Origin: Nageia nagi
Lineage: Eukaryota > Pinophyta
Length of the DNA: 64,000 bases
Direction: 5' to 3'
NCBI GenBank assembly: GCA_050084985.1
Contig: JBITNC010000001.1
Coordinates: 212,102,001-212,166,000 of the forward strand
This document shows, piece by piece, positions 24,830 through 36,239 of this stretch (the first letter of the stretch is position 1; each line of letters begins with the position of its first letter). The notes beneath the pieces are model-generated. The model was not told where the DNA came from. It did no database searches and saw only the letters and a list, made by a program, of their open reading frames with translations. Made by a program: the position numbers and the translations under genes.

Positions 24830-25190
24830 GGACATAAAAATGCTAGGTCATCGATGGCCATCAATACAACTAATGAGAGTTCACTCACTTAAAAGTTAAG
24901 TTAGGAATGCAATAATAATCAAGATTATTGATATTGATTTATCTTAAATGGAAGATGTAACTTGTTGTGTATCTACATGGTTTTGATTTTATCCATAAAA
25001 GCATAATATTTTAGGATCATATACATAAAGCATATGACCAAGATATCCATCAATATGAATAGTGAGAGTTCACTCACTTAAAAGATAAACTAGTTATGCA
25101 TTTGTAAGTAGATTGATGATATTGATTCATCATCAATGGATGATACAACTCACTGTATATCAAAAATATTTTCATGTAAGGTATATCTAA
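24830..25190 (+). repeat. Two tandem units of about 189 bp in the C 3' UTR
   Basis: GAGAGTTCACTCACTTAAAAG begins at 24875 and at 25064. Each unit also contains a TTGATATTGATTYATC block and a GGAxGATxxAACT block in the same order. The array lies between integrase and the 3' LTR, the position where Tat/Ogre elements commonly carry tandem repeats. Confidence 0.75.
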
Positions 25191-25209
25191 CATTTTTATT
25201 AGGTACATA

Positions 25210-25947
25210 TGTAGATGCCTAAAAATGATTTACTATTTATTTAATAAATCATATTTAGACTTCTTAAATAATTTATTGCAATATTACAAATGTTAAGATA
25301 AAATTGATATTATAATGTAATACCATGTGTTATATTAAATGCTATATCCCATGGTTCATATTTTGAAGTATACTGAATATAACAAATTTTATATTATTGC
25401 TAGAGATCATCCTTCACTCCCTTTTATGTCCTTACAGTCTATATATGCAAATAGAATAGGTTGACCTCTATAAATTGAAACTCTTTGATATGATAAGATA
25501 TTTGATAGATGGTTATATTCCATAGTCTTAATCAAGTAATAATATCTTTTAAAACCACCTATTATGAGAAATTGTTATACTCTTAGCTCTAAAACTTTAT
25601 ATCTTTTGCACACTTCATAATTCATCACATTTAATGCTATTAACAATGTACTTATCTAAGGCCATTTATGGTGTACATCTTGAGGATCAATGGTTTCAAA
25701 TTTTGGTGGTCAAGCATGTTGATTCATACATTAAAAGATCCATTAAGAGATAACCTCCAATTTAATATCAATATTTCAAAGATTCATTGCTATTTTCTTT
25801 CAAGGATTATACATACACTTCATATCAAGTGCATGCTTTTCATGTATATTTGTTGTATCTATATAATGTACGTATCTATTTATTCTTATATTGTAGATCA
25901 TTTTATTTATTATGAATATTTATATTTTACATAATTTAGATTCTACA
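25210..25947 (+). repeat. 5' LTR of element A
   Basis: 738 bp from TGTAGATGCCTAAAAATG to TTCTACA, collinear with 29649-30326. The next bases, TTTTGATGAATC, are the decayed primer-binding-site motif. The hairpin near the start has one mismatch in this copy and is perfect in the 3' copy. Confidence 0.9.
25439..25454 (+). promoter_or_regulatory. Putative TATA box in the A LTR
   Basis: CTATATATGCAAATAG in mid-LTR; the 3' LTR has CTATATATGTGAGTGG at the same place. This is the likely core promoter that sets the U3/R boundary. Confidence 0.4.
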
Positions 25948-26642
25948 TTTTGATGAATCTAAAAGATCCTATAGACCCTAGAATTTTTATTTTAGGGCAT
26001 CAATTTTTTTGAGGAATATTGCATTAAGAACCTTTATTTTTGTTTTCTTTGTGGTTGAGTTAATTTTCTACAAATTTAGAAAATTTTATTACTTAGATAA
26101 AAAGCAAATTCTTGAAAAATGTCAATGTACAAAATACCAATCTTTGGAGATCATTTTATTCAATTTGGTGAGATCTAACATTAGAATAACTTTTCTAAAC
26201 CATAGATAAATATAATTGGAATTTTTTATTTTATTTTTCTAGGTCTAGATTTGCATATTTTGATAGATTTTGGAAATAGTTTTGTAGAAAACATCATATT
26301 GATAAATCATAAATTTTAAAAATATTTAGTGATTTATTTCATGATAAAAACTTGCCAAAACCATAGGTCATCATGGTAGGTAACGTTTTGAGATTAATGT
26401 GAGCTTATTGCATGCATTTTTATAAAGATTTCTAGATATTTTTAAATAAAATATTTTAACATTAAAAGTTGAATTTTGAAGATTTTTTTCTTGAAATTTG
26501 ATATTTCTAGCATTATAAAACTTGTCCCACATCATATATATACATGCTAGAAATTTATTTTCAATGTTCCATGGTGTAAAAGTGGTTATTTTATCATATT
26601 TCTTATAATTTTTAAGAAAAGCTCTAGATCTTGCATTTTAGC

Positions 26643-27601
26643 ATGGATAATACAACTACAAGTGATTTTCCTAAATATTGGAATATGATAAGTGATTTAT
26701 TTGCACCTCATCCTAAATAAGATATGCCTAAAGATATGGATGTTGTGTAAAATAATAATAGAAAAAAATATTATGATGAAATAAGTTTATCAAGTTCATG
26801 CTTAACTACTGCAAAAGATAATGATATATTAATCATAGAAAATCAAGTGCATGATAATGATATTTATAATAATTATATGGCTAAAATTGATTATGATGCA
26901 TATTTAAACCTTTAAGCTAAGAATAAGTTTGAGATGTATGATATTGCATTTAAAAATTTATCACCTCGAGATCAACTCAAAATAACTAAAGAATATATGT
27001 TAGCCAATCTTGCTTTGATATTAGGTATTTATAATTATCTTGATTTAAATAAAAAATATCATACAATTCTAAGGAAATAATTAGATACATTATTAGAAGA
27101 TCCATATACAATAAAATATTGTATGCAATAATTAAACCTCAAATTCAAACTCAACCTTAAAAATTAAAGCAAAAATAATATTGAAAAGAATTAATATCTC
27201 AAGAAACTTTAAAAACACAAGATGTTCACATTGTAAAAAACCTAAATAGGTTCCCATTTCATAAAATTTGATCCACCATTAAAGGTAGAAAATGAAAAAT
27301 CTAATAAGCAAAGCATAAGGATAGTTTTAGTTCAGTTAAATCTAGTTAAGATTTAATTATAGGAATATATAATGCAAAAGATTGAACTTTTGAAAAGTAT
27401 CAATTTAATATTAAAATCCTTAATACATTTTTACAAATAGAAATATTCAACATAGTGTATGCATTAGTACAACTTGAAACTATCGATGTTGTAGAGAGAA
27501 TAGCATCTCAAGGTATAAAAAATAAAGTAGATAATGTAAAAAAGAATAAGAAAAATATGTTAAATATGGTGGTGGTTCCACCACCCTCTAGTGCACTATA
27601 A
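26643..27601 (+). pseudogene. A-family specific protein, unknown function (element A copy)
   Basis: One frame of about 319 codons that begins MDNTTTSDFPKYWNMISDLF and ends MVVVPPPSSAL before TAA, with several internal stops and at least one frame change. Conserved blocks shared with element B are ENQVHDND, AKIDYDAYLNL, MYDIAFKNLS, EYMLAN, LDTLLEDPYT and, near the end, FEKYQFNIKILNTFLQ. The internal stops sit mostly at Gln or Trp positions (for example RKxLDTLLE, where B has RKQLDTLLE). I see no zinc knuckle, protease, transmembrane segment or gag signature. It occupies the place of gag in a pol-less element, so a gag-like or packaging role is possible, but nothing proves it. Confidence 0.6.
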
Positions 27602-29648
27602 TTTCTAATTTTGTATATCATATAGCATGCATTTCATATAGGCTGCATATCATGAGTTAGTCCTTTGCATGCATTTGGTTATCATGGCAAATTTTATCAA
27701 GTTTTTAATCATGCTATCTTCACATCTTCATATTTTCAATCATGTTGCATTGGTTCTTATATTTTATTTTTACATATTTTAATCCTCATAATTTCATCAA
27801 ATCTTCTTCTTTCATCAAGTATGTTTTATCTTTGTCTCTCATAAATATTCTCAAATTTGCCATGCTAATCAAATACCTCATGTATAAGGTAGTCTTATCA
27901 CTACACCCTATATTAGTTGCATTTCATAAAAAAATAATAAAATAAAATAATAATAAATAAATAAATATATAATAAAAAGAAATAAAATAAATCAAGAAAA
28001 AATGTATCATTCGCAGTTGGGGAAATATAATTTTTAGTTGGGGGCAATTTCAATTTTAACTAGGGGCATGATAGAAATTAGATGTTAAAAATTATAAGAA
28101 AAAAATTTTAAATTTAGAATCACAATGTGTAAAATTGCTCATTCCTAGGGCACATAGGTAAGTATAGGTAAAGTATATCATCTCAAATATTTTGATATTG
28201 GTATCAAGTTATGTTATGATCATGTTTATGATATTCATTACAAAATTTATTATAATTGATAAATTAAGACTGCTATTACTTTTTTGAATATCTGGTATGA
28301 AAGTGAAAATTGCATATGCAATTCTTATGATTAGTATTTCAAATATAATGCATATTTTACTAATTAAATATGAAAATTCAAGATCATTATATCTCTAAAA
28401 TATGGTATAATATAGTAGCATTGCTTTGAATAGATACAAGTTAATAGAATATTAAAGATTTGCAATGCAGTTTCTCAATGCCAATTGAATATGCTATTTT
28501 TTTGAATGATCAATTTTGTTATTTTAACATTTTTAATAGTATGATTAAATCAAAATTATGGATACTTTCACATATAAAAAATGCTATCATGGTTTTAAAA
28601 GATCAAAATGATTAATATCATGCTTATATGACTAATGCATAGAATGAAGGCATATAGGGTCAAATGGGTTAAAATAGTGCCTATGTGGAAAATGTTAGGA
28701 TATGAAAAAATGTTCTTTAATAATTTTCATGATGTAAAATGATATAAATTAATGTTAATTAACTAATGGTTCAATATTGCAAACTCTATATTGCTATTTT
28801 TATGCTATTAATGATGTGTGTATATTATAAATCTATTGCAAATTGGGCATGCTATAAATCCTTGAATAGTTATTTAAAAATGTCATTATTTTATAAATAT
28901 TTACTAAAATGGGAATGTAAAATAAAGTTGTAAAAGATATGATTTCCCAATTCTACAAAATTTATTCTATCAACAATGTAATTTTACTTTAAACATCAAT
29001 AAAATCAAATAATTTAATATGATCAAATGTGTAATATTGATATGAAAAGCTAATAAATATTTGAATATTTGGTATGTTTATAGGAATCAAATAATATTTT
29101 TTAATATTATGCTCATAAATATTTTCAATGCCATGATCATTTAATGAGAAAAATATATTATAAATATAGGTTATTCCAAGCTTAGGGCATTAAAAAAAAC
29201 CTCATCAACTTGATCTTCATAGATTATGAGTTGCAACAATAATAGTCTAAATATCATGGTTAAATAGAACTATGAGTTGCATCAGCCTTAGTGACATAAT
29301 GGATATCATATTTATTTTTTCCCTTCTATTTAAATTGATTATTCTTTAATAGGATGTGATCTATATGGGTATTATGTTGGATTTTTCTTAAAAAGGTATT
29401 ATCCAAAAGATTAGGATTTGCATAGAGACTCTCCTTAAATAGAGATTTTTATTTTTGGCTTGATTCCCTAAAGTAGATAGAGCAAGGGGAAATGCAAGAA
29501 AAAAAGGGGTAAGACAACATATCATACTCAGCATATCAATCAACAAAAGGGAATTCTACTTTACTATTGAAAATTTTCTTCTCTTCTTTAAACTTCTTTA
29601 ATTATGTAACTTCAATACTTTTCAGTTCATATCCTAAAAGGGGAAAAA
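27602..29648 (+). mobile_element. Element A 3' noncoding region
   Basis: No coding frame. It contains about two units of the 112-bp repeat that is present five times in element B (about 28260-28440, CTTATGATTAG and related text). It ends with a purine tract before the 3' LTR. The segment around 29170-29390 is the part shared with element D. Confidence 0.6.
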
Positions 29649-30326
29649 TATATATGCCTAAAAATGATTTATTATTTATTTAATAAATCATATTTAGACT
29701 TCTTAAATGACTTATTGCAATATTATAAATTTCAAGATAAAATTGATATTACAATATAATACCATGTGTTATATTAAATGATATATCATTTACCATGGTT
29801 CATGTTTTAAAGTATCTTGAATATAATAAAGTTTATATTATTGCTAGAGATTAAAATTCATTCCTTTTTATGTTCTTTAAGGCTATATATGTGAGTGGAA
29901 TAAATTTACCTCCATAGATCAAAACTCTTTAATATTGTAAGATCTTTTATAGGTGGTTTTTTTTGTAATCTTCATCAAGCAATAGTGTCTCTTAATGCCA
30001 CCTATTAAGAGAAATTGTTATACTTTGAGTTATGAAACTTTTAATCTTTGGTGCACTTCATAATTCATAATATTTAATTCTATTAAAAATATTCTATTGA
30101 TTTATGTACACAAATATCCACTACAAACTCACCATGAATCTAATTCCAATCCTTTAAATATTCATTGCTATTTAGTTTTGAGGACTGCAAATATACTTTG
30201 TATCAAGTACATGCTCTTCACATATATTTATTGTATCTGATATAGTGTATATATCTAACTCTTCTTATATTATAGATAATTTTATTTATTATGTATATTC
30301 ATAGTTTACATAATTTAGAGTCTATA
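29649..30326 (+). repeat. 3' LTR of element A
   Basis: It starts TATATATGCCTAAAAATG (TG changed to TA), ends TCTATA (CA changed to TA), and is collinear with 25210-25947. The start hairpin ATGATTTATTA / TAATAAATCAT is perfect. Confidence 0.9.
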
Positions 30327-30853
30327 ATATACATCAAAAGAAGAAAAGTAAATGAAGTAGAATTTATGTTGTTAACAATATTCCAAATTATTCACATATT
30401 ATAAGCAACATTCATATCAAATAATTGAGAGATGGAATCAAGGGATCTCTTATGTATTAAGATATTAATGTAAGAGCATTAGTTTCTTGAGTATCAAAGA
30501 TGAAGGAAATACTAGATTCATGGTTGAATAGTGTAAGGGATAAAAGAACCTATTCTATTTTGAAGATTGGACATGGGTCCATAAGATTCCCTATTAGTAG
30601 ATATGAATAAGTAGAGTGCCTTTCATGTTAAAAATATCATAAGGGAAAAAATAATATAGTTCTTTAGATTTTATCTTGGCTGCACCACTCAAGAAGCTTT
30701 CCTAAGGTAACCAAGTCAAAAAGGGGTAATAAAGGACCCTCATTAAATGGCAATGTTGGATAAAGAGTTCAAAGATTTCAAAAATTCCTTCTATAATTCT
30801 TCTTTGGATATGTAATCTAATTTCTTCAACTACACTTCCAAACAAGGGCAAAA
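30327..30853 (+). mobile_element. Element C 3' UTR, remainder after the A insertion
   Basis: Noncoding sequence between the A insertion and the C 3' LTR. The region just before the LTR is CAAACAAGGGCAAAA, a weak polypurine tract. No gene is seen; the small minus-strand frame at 30702-30896 crosses into the LTR and is not credible. Confidence 0.55.
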
Positions 30854-31488
30854 TGTATATGCCTAAAAATAAATTTTCTTGTATTAAATAATTCATTTTA
30901 TAACATCAAGAAATATTTATTATAAAAAGGGTTAAAATATAACCAAGGCAATATAATCAATGTGATGTACCATTGTATAATGTAAGAGGTGTAAAACATC
31001 AAGAAAGACACCATAAATAATGTAATATACAATGATCCCAAGAATGAAAGAGAATCAAAATGTTACTATAAAGAAATATCAAAAGAAATACAAAAAAGGG
31101 AGATCATAAATATGAAGATATCCAAGGAAAAAGATTGAAATATAGAATATATTTTTATCCTACCCATAACACTATTTTGTAACACCACCTATTCTTAGAT
31201 ATGCTATATCCTTCATCTTATTTCATGTATTTTAATTTCTTCTTATGGATTTGCATGATATAGGCCATTAATGGTGTACTTCTCTTAGGTTGTTAATGGT
31301 ATGTATTTCTCATGGTATGCTGATGTGATTAATGTATGGTCTCTATTATTTCATATTGATATAGATCTGACAAAGGTGCCTCATTTATCATGTTCATAAT
31401 AATGCCATATTTTTTATATATGCTTCAATATTATATTATGAAAAAATAGTGTTTTGATTAATTATTCATGTATTATTTTTAGTCTACA
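30854..31488 (+). repeat. 3' LTR of element C
   Basis: From TGTATATGCCTAAAAATAAA to TAGTCTACA; pairs with 18191-18828. It is followed by CTTTTTATTTATTTATC, which is the interrupted LTR of element B resuming. Confidence 0.85.
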
Positions 31489-31627
31489 CTTTTTATTTAT
31501 TTATCTACATATGTGAATTATTGTTTTTCTTGTAGATATACTTTATGATTATTGTCTACATATATTATATTATGGTTATTGTCTAGATATACTTATATTA
31601 ATTATTTACATAATTTATTGTCTACAT
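31489..31627 (+). repeat. Element B 5' LTR, second part
   Basis: The last 140 bases of the B 5' LTR, ending GTCTACA. It matches 35735-35824 of the 3' LTR apart from a short expansion of TCTACATAT-type text. TTCTAGTGAATCC follows, the decayed primer-binding-site motif. Confidence 0.75.
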
Positions 31628-32311
31628 TCTAGTGAATCCTAACTAATCCTACAAACCTTAGGGTTTGTATTTTAGGGCATCATTTTTTCTAAGGAATTTT
31701 ACATAAGAAAACTTATGTTTTGTTTTATTTTTAGTTCAATTAATTTTCTTACAAACTTTAAAATTTTCATTTCTTAAAAAAATTATTATCCTAAAAATTG
31801 CCACTATAGAAAAACTCATTTTTTTGAGATTATTTTATTCAATTTGATGAGATATAGCATTAGAAAAGTTTTCCAAACTATAGATAAATATAATTGAATT
31901 TTTTTTTCTAATTTTTCTAACTCTAGATTTTTATATTTTGGTTGATTTTGATAAACTTTTTGCAAAAAATATCAAATTAAAAAATCATAAATTTTGAAAA
32001 TATTTTGCGACTATTTGGTTACTTATTTCATGATAAAAACTTGCCAAAACTATAGGTTATCATAGTAAAAAATATTTTGAGATTAATTTGAGCTTATTGC
32101 ATGTATTTTTATCAAGATTTTTAGATATTTTTATAAAAAATAAATTTTGAAGGTATTTTTTTCAATTTTTAAAATTCTAACATCATAAAACTTGTCCAAC
32201 ATCATAGATATACATGCTAGCAATTTATTTTTAATTTTATGTGGTGTGAAAGTGTGTATTTTATCATATTTCTTAAATTTTTATTCAAAACTTTAGATAT
32301 TGTATTTTAGC

Positions 32312-33371
32312 ATGGGTAGTACAAATACAAGTTATTTTCTTGAATATTTGAATATGATAAGTGATTTATTTGCACCTTATCCTAAAAAAGAAATGCCTAC
32401 AAATATGGATGCTATGTAAAATAATAATAGAAAAAAATCTTATAATCATGTGAGTTTATCAAATTCATGTTAACTCATACAAATTATGATGATGTGAAAA
32501 ATGATATAGAAAATCAAGTGCATGATAATGATAGTGATGATAATTATATAGCTAAAATTGATTATAATGCATATTTAAACCTTGAAGCTATAGATAAATA
32601 TTAAGTGTATGATATTGCATTTAAAAATCTATCATCTCAAGATCAACTCAAGAAAATTAAAGAGTATATGTTAGCCAATCCTTCTTTGATGTTAGGAATT
32701 TATATTGATCTTGATTTAAAGGAAAACTATAATGTATTTCTAAGGAAACAACTAGATACATTATTAGAATATCCATATACAATGAAATATTATATGCAAA
32801 ATTTTTAAAAGGATGAAATACAAAAGTAATAACATATTCCAAAACCTTAATCTAAACCATAACCTAAATCTCAAATTCAAACTCAACTTCAATAATTAAA
32901 ATCAAAATAATGTTGACAAAAAATAATACCTTAGGAAACCTCAAAACAATAGGATTTCCACACTGTAGAAAATCTAAAACAAGATACCCACACCATAGAA
33001 AATCCAAAAAAGGCAAACATATCATGAAAATTGATCAACCCCCAAAAGTAGAAAAAGAAATAATTGGTCAACAGAGCATAGGAAAATTTTCATTCCAATT
33101 AGACCTAATTAAGATTTGATTACAGGAATGTAGAATGTAAAGAGATTGGTATTTTGAAAAGTATCAATTTAAGATTGAAATCCTTAATAAGTTTTTACAA
33201 ATGGAAGTTTTTAACACATTTACTCCACTATTGCAACTTCAAGCTCTTGATACTATTGAAAGAGTAGCAACTCAAGGTAAAAAAAATTTAATGGAAAATA
33301 TAAAAAAAATGTAGTTTTGGGAAAAAGTGCTAATAATGGTAGTGGTTCCATCAACCTATAATGTACTTTAA
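32312..33371 (+). pseudogene. A-family specific protein, unknown function (element B copy)
   Basis: It starts MGSTNTSYFLEYLNMISDLF (A: MDNTTTSDFPKYWNMISDLF) and ends MVVVPSTYNVL. The open part 32605-32808 carries MYDIAFKNLSSQDQLKKIKE, EYMLANPSLMLGIYIDLDL and LRKQLDTLLEYPYTMKYYMQ. A second open piece at 32910-33119 is rich in Lys, His and Arg. The last third (frame changed) contains FEKYQF, LQMEVFNTF and ERVATQGK. The collinearity with the A copy over its whole length shows a real former protein. No catalytic motif or known domain is visible. Confidence 0.6.
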
Positions 33372-34109
33372 TTTGTAAGTTTACATATCATATAGAACAT
33401 TTCATATAGGTTGCATATCATTTGAGTTAGTCTCATGCATGTTTTTGTTACCATAGAAAATTTCATCAATTTTTTTTATCATGCTATCTTCCCATCTTCA
33501 TATTTTCAATTATGTTCTATTGTTTCTTATTTGGTTTTCATATCATTTAATCCTCATCATTTCATCAAGTCTTCTTCTTTCATCAACTATTTTTCTTATT
33601 TCTATCTCTCATAAAGATTCTTAAATTTTTCATGCTAATCAAATGTCTCATACATAAGGTAGTCTTGTATCTCATTACTATATTTCATATTAGTTGCATT
33701 TCATTAAAAAAAAAAAGGCAAAATTAGGATAATGTGGATATAGTTTTAGCTAGAGGTAATATAGTTTTCAACTAGGGGTAGTGTGATTTTTTAGCTAAGG
33801 GCATGATAAAAATCAAATATCAAAGGTCATAAAGGTAGACATTCAAAAATGGAATTAGAAAGAGAAAAATTAAGTTATAGAAAAGAGGTCAAAATTTCCC
33901 ATTCTAGGGAAATATAGGTAAGTGGAGGTAAAGTATATCATATCAAATATCATCATATTTATGTTATTATTATCATAATCATGTTATGCTTATCATGTAA
34001 AATACTAGTTTGGATAATTAGTTTAAAATCATAACACCCATGACATGCAAAGAGTCTCTTCAAAGCATTAGCATCATAGATTCTTTATGATATTGATTAC
34101 AAAAAAATT

Positions 34110-34695
34110 TGTAATTAACTGCCACTATTTCTTTGAATATATGATATGAAAAGTGAACATTGCATATGTTATTCTTATGACTACTTTTTCAAAATGGAAT
34201 GAATATTTTACTAATAAAATCTAAAATTTTAAGACAACTATTTCTTTGACTATTTGGTATAAAATATAAATATTGCATATGTTATTCTTATGACTAATTT
34301 TTCTAAGTGGAATGCATGTTTTACTAATGAAATATGAAATTGTAAGACCACTATTTTGTTAACTATATAATATAAAATGTAAATATTACATATATTATTC
34401 TTATGATTACTTTTTAAATAAAATGTATGTTTTACTAATGAAATCTAAAAATTTAAGACCATTATTTCTCTAAATATCTGGTATGAAAAGTGAACATTAC
34501 ATATGTTGTTCTTATGATTGCTTTTTTAAATTAAATACATATTTTACTAATAAAATATAAAAATTCAAGGCCATTGTATCTCTATAAATCTTGTATAATA
34601 TAGTAACATTGCATATATTTATCTCATGATTACTTTTATAATAATCCATGTTGTACTAATGATAGTTAAAAATTTTAGGCCATGGCAATTGCATG
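34110..34695 (+). repeat. Tandem array, five units of about 112 bp, in the B 3' UTR
   Basis: The CTTATGA(C/T)TA core lies at 34174, 34288, 34400 and 34511 and, as CTCATGATTA, at 34623, giving spacings of 111-114 bp. Each unit also has an ACTATTTCTTTGA-type start, a GAACATTGCATATGTT-type block and a TTTTACTAATGAAAT-type block. Element A carries only about two units in the same place, so copy number changed between copies. Confidence 0.85.
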
Positions 34696-35137
34696 AGTAT
34701 AATGTATTTAAAATTGCATATCAAAATGATAAAAAAGAAATAGAAAGCTTGGGGCATATTGAAATACCTCATTAGCTAAATAATTGTAGACTATATGTTA
34801 CAATGACATTAGTATAAAAAGATAATATTATATTTATTTCATCCTTATTTTAATTTGAAATTCATTATCATGGATGTGTCTATGTGGGTATTATTTCTTT
34901 TCTCTCCATAGACTATCCCAGATATTAGGACCTCCATGGTGCTTAAAAAGTTACTCTATGTATAAGATAGAATTTTGGTATGAAGAGAAAAAGACCATTC
35001 CAAACCAAAAGGGGGAAAATGATATATCATATTCAACATATAAATCTTAAAAGGTAAGTTATTTTAATTCTAAAATTTTTTCACTTCTCTAAAGTTCTTT
35101 GGATTATACAATTTCAATACTTTTTATTTCATATCCA

Positions 35138-35149
35138 AAGAGGGGGGAA
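35138..35149 (+). other. Polypurine tract of element B
   Basis: AAGAGGGGGGAA immediately before the 3' LTR; primes plus-strand DNA synthesis in retrotransposons. Confidence 0.65.
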
Positions 35150-35824
35150 TGTAGACACCTAAAAATGATTTATTATTTATTTAATAAATCATATTTTAGA
35201 TATCTCTAAAAGTGTTAAAATCAATATTACAAATGCCAACATAAAGTTCATATTATAATGCAATACCATGTATTATATTAAATGCTATATTATTTAACAT
35301 AGCTTAGATTTTAAAGTATCTTTAGTATAATAATATATATATTATTTCTATGAGTCAACTTTCACTCCTTTCTATTCCCTTATAAGTTATAAATATAGGA
35401 GTTGGAGGTTGACATCTTTATCGAATCTCTCTGATAAGTTATCTCATACATCATACTTACAATATCTTTTGATAGATCTATTTGCTTTGAGCTATTACTA
35501 TAAATTATGTCTTATGCATTGTATAATTCTAAAGGTTTATAGCATCCATGTCATAGAGTTAATATATCACCCACAACATTCATCTTCATGATTCAGAGCT
35601 ATAGATGAAGAAAGTGATGAATTCTATTCCACACCATTGAATATCTTCTACATGATCATATTTGGTTCAATCTAATACTTTGTAATCTTTTTCATATCTT
35701 GAGTATTTCTTTATCATAATCTAGTGCATACTTTTCATGTATTTATCTATATATTTGAATTAGTATTATCTTGGTAGATTTAGTTTATATTTATATTGAT
35801 TATTTAGATAATTTATTATCTATA
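35150..35824 (+). repeat. 3' LTR of element B
   Basis: 675 bp from TGTAGACACCTAAAAATG to ATCTATA, uninterrupted, and so the reference for reconstructing the split 5' LTR. It contains a perfect start hairpin ATGATTTATTA / TAATAAATCAT and a TATA-like TTATAAATATAGGAG at 35388-35402. Confidence 0.85.
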
Positions 35825-36239
35825 ATGTTGTTGGTTTGAGGTTAGATTAGTGGTTTCATAATTTAGGGTATCTTATTGTTCATTCTATTTTGATCAAATT
35901 TTATCTTCATTTTTTATCATTGGTAAAGTATAAGTTTGTATCTTTTTTAAATCTAGTTTTGATAGGTCAATATCAATTAGGTCATTTTCATCTTTTATGT
36001 CATTAATTTTCTATTATTTCATAGTTAATTGATGAATTTAATTATTATATAAATAACCCTAATAATTATTATTTTGATTATAATAATTGATGAATCTAAC
36101 TTCTTTTTGATATATTGTTATCCTTCATTAGTTGCCTCAAAACCTTAGGGTTTTAGATACGACTAATCTTGTATTTTAAGTATTTTAGAAATGGAACTTG
36201 TTTAATTTCTTTCCATGGTAAATAACTTTGGTCAGGCTA

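Larger units (their letters stand above)
25210..30326 (+). mobile_element. Element A: non-autonomous LTR element inside element C
   Basis: The innermost and therefore youngest insertion of the nest, 5.1 kb. It has LTRs 25210-25947 and 29649-30326, a leader of about 0.7 kb, one coding frame (26643-27601), about 2 kb of 3' noncoding sequence and a purine tract AAAAGGGGAAAAA before the 3' LTR. The flanks ACATA (25205-25209) and ATATA (30327-30331) form a 5-bp target duplication with one C/T difference. No pol text is present. It is collinear with element B and with the fragment A3. Confidence 0.85.
18191..31488 (+). mobile_element. Element C: Ty3/gypsy Tat-like retrotransposon, split by element A
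   Basis: C proper is 18191-25209 plus 30327-31488, about 8.2 kb. It has LTRs 18191-18828 and 30854-31488, gag, protease, RT, RNase H, a second archaeal-type RNase H and integrase, all in plus orientation and all broken. It was inserted into the 5' LTR of B: flanking bases are TTTTT (18186-18190) and CTTTT (31489-31493), a 5-bp duplication with one C/T difference. The dual RNase H places it in the Tat/Ogre-like branch of Ty3/gypsy. The tandem repeat near the end of its 3' untranslated region fits that lineage as well. Confidence 0.85.
17590..35824 (+). mobile_element. Element B: non-autonomous LTR element, split by element C
   Basis: The outer shell of a three-level nest. B proper is 17590-18190 plus 31489-35824, about 4.9 kb. 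The 5' LTR is split by element C at 18190/31489, the second piece ends at 31627, and the 3' LTR is 35150-35824. B has a leader of about 0.7 kb, one coding frame (32312-33371), a tandem array near its 3' end and a purine tract AAGAGGGGGGAA before the 3' LTR. No RT, RNase H or integrase text is present. Its own length, its LTR type and its coding frame match element A, so A and B are two copies of one non-autonomous family. The left and right flanks do not give a clear 5-bp target duplication. Confidence 0.8.

Noticed and set aside
25668-25934. Open frame of 88 codons
   Set aside because: It falls within the 5' LTR of element A and is not conserved in the 3' LTR copy.
17563-35845. Target-site duplication of element B
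   Set aside because: The immediate flanks CTACT and ATGTT do not match. A loose similarity (AATGTTGTT on both sides) is offset by about 20 bp on the left and could be chance.
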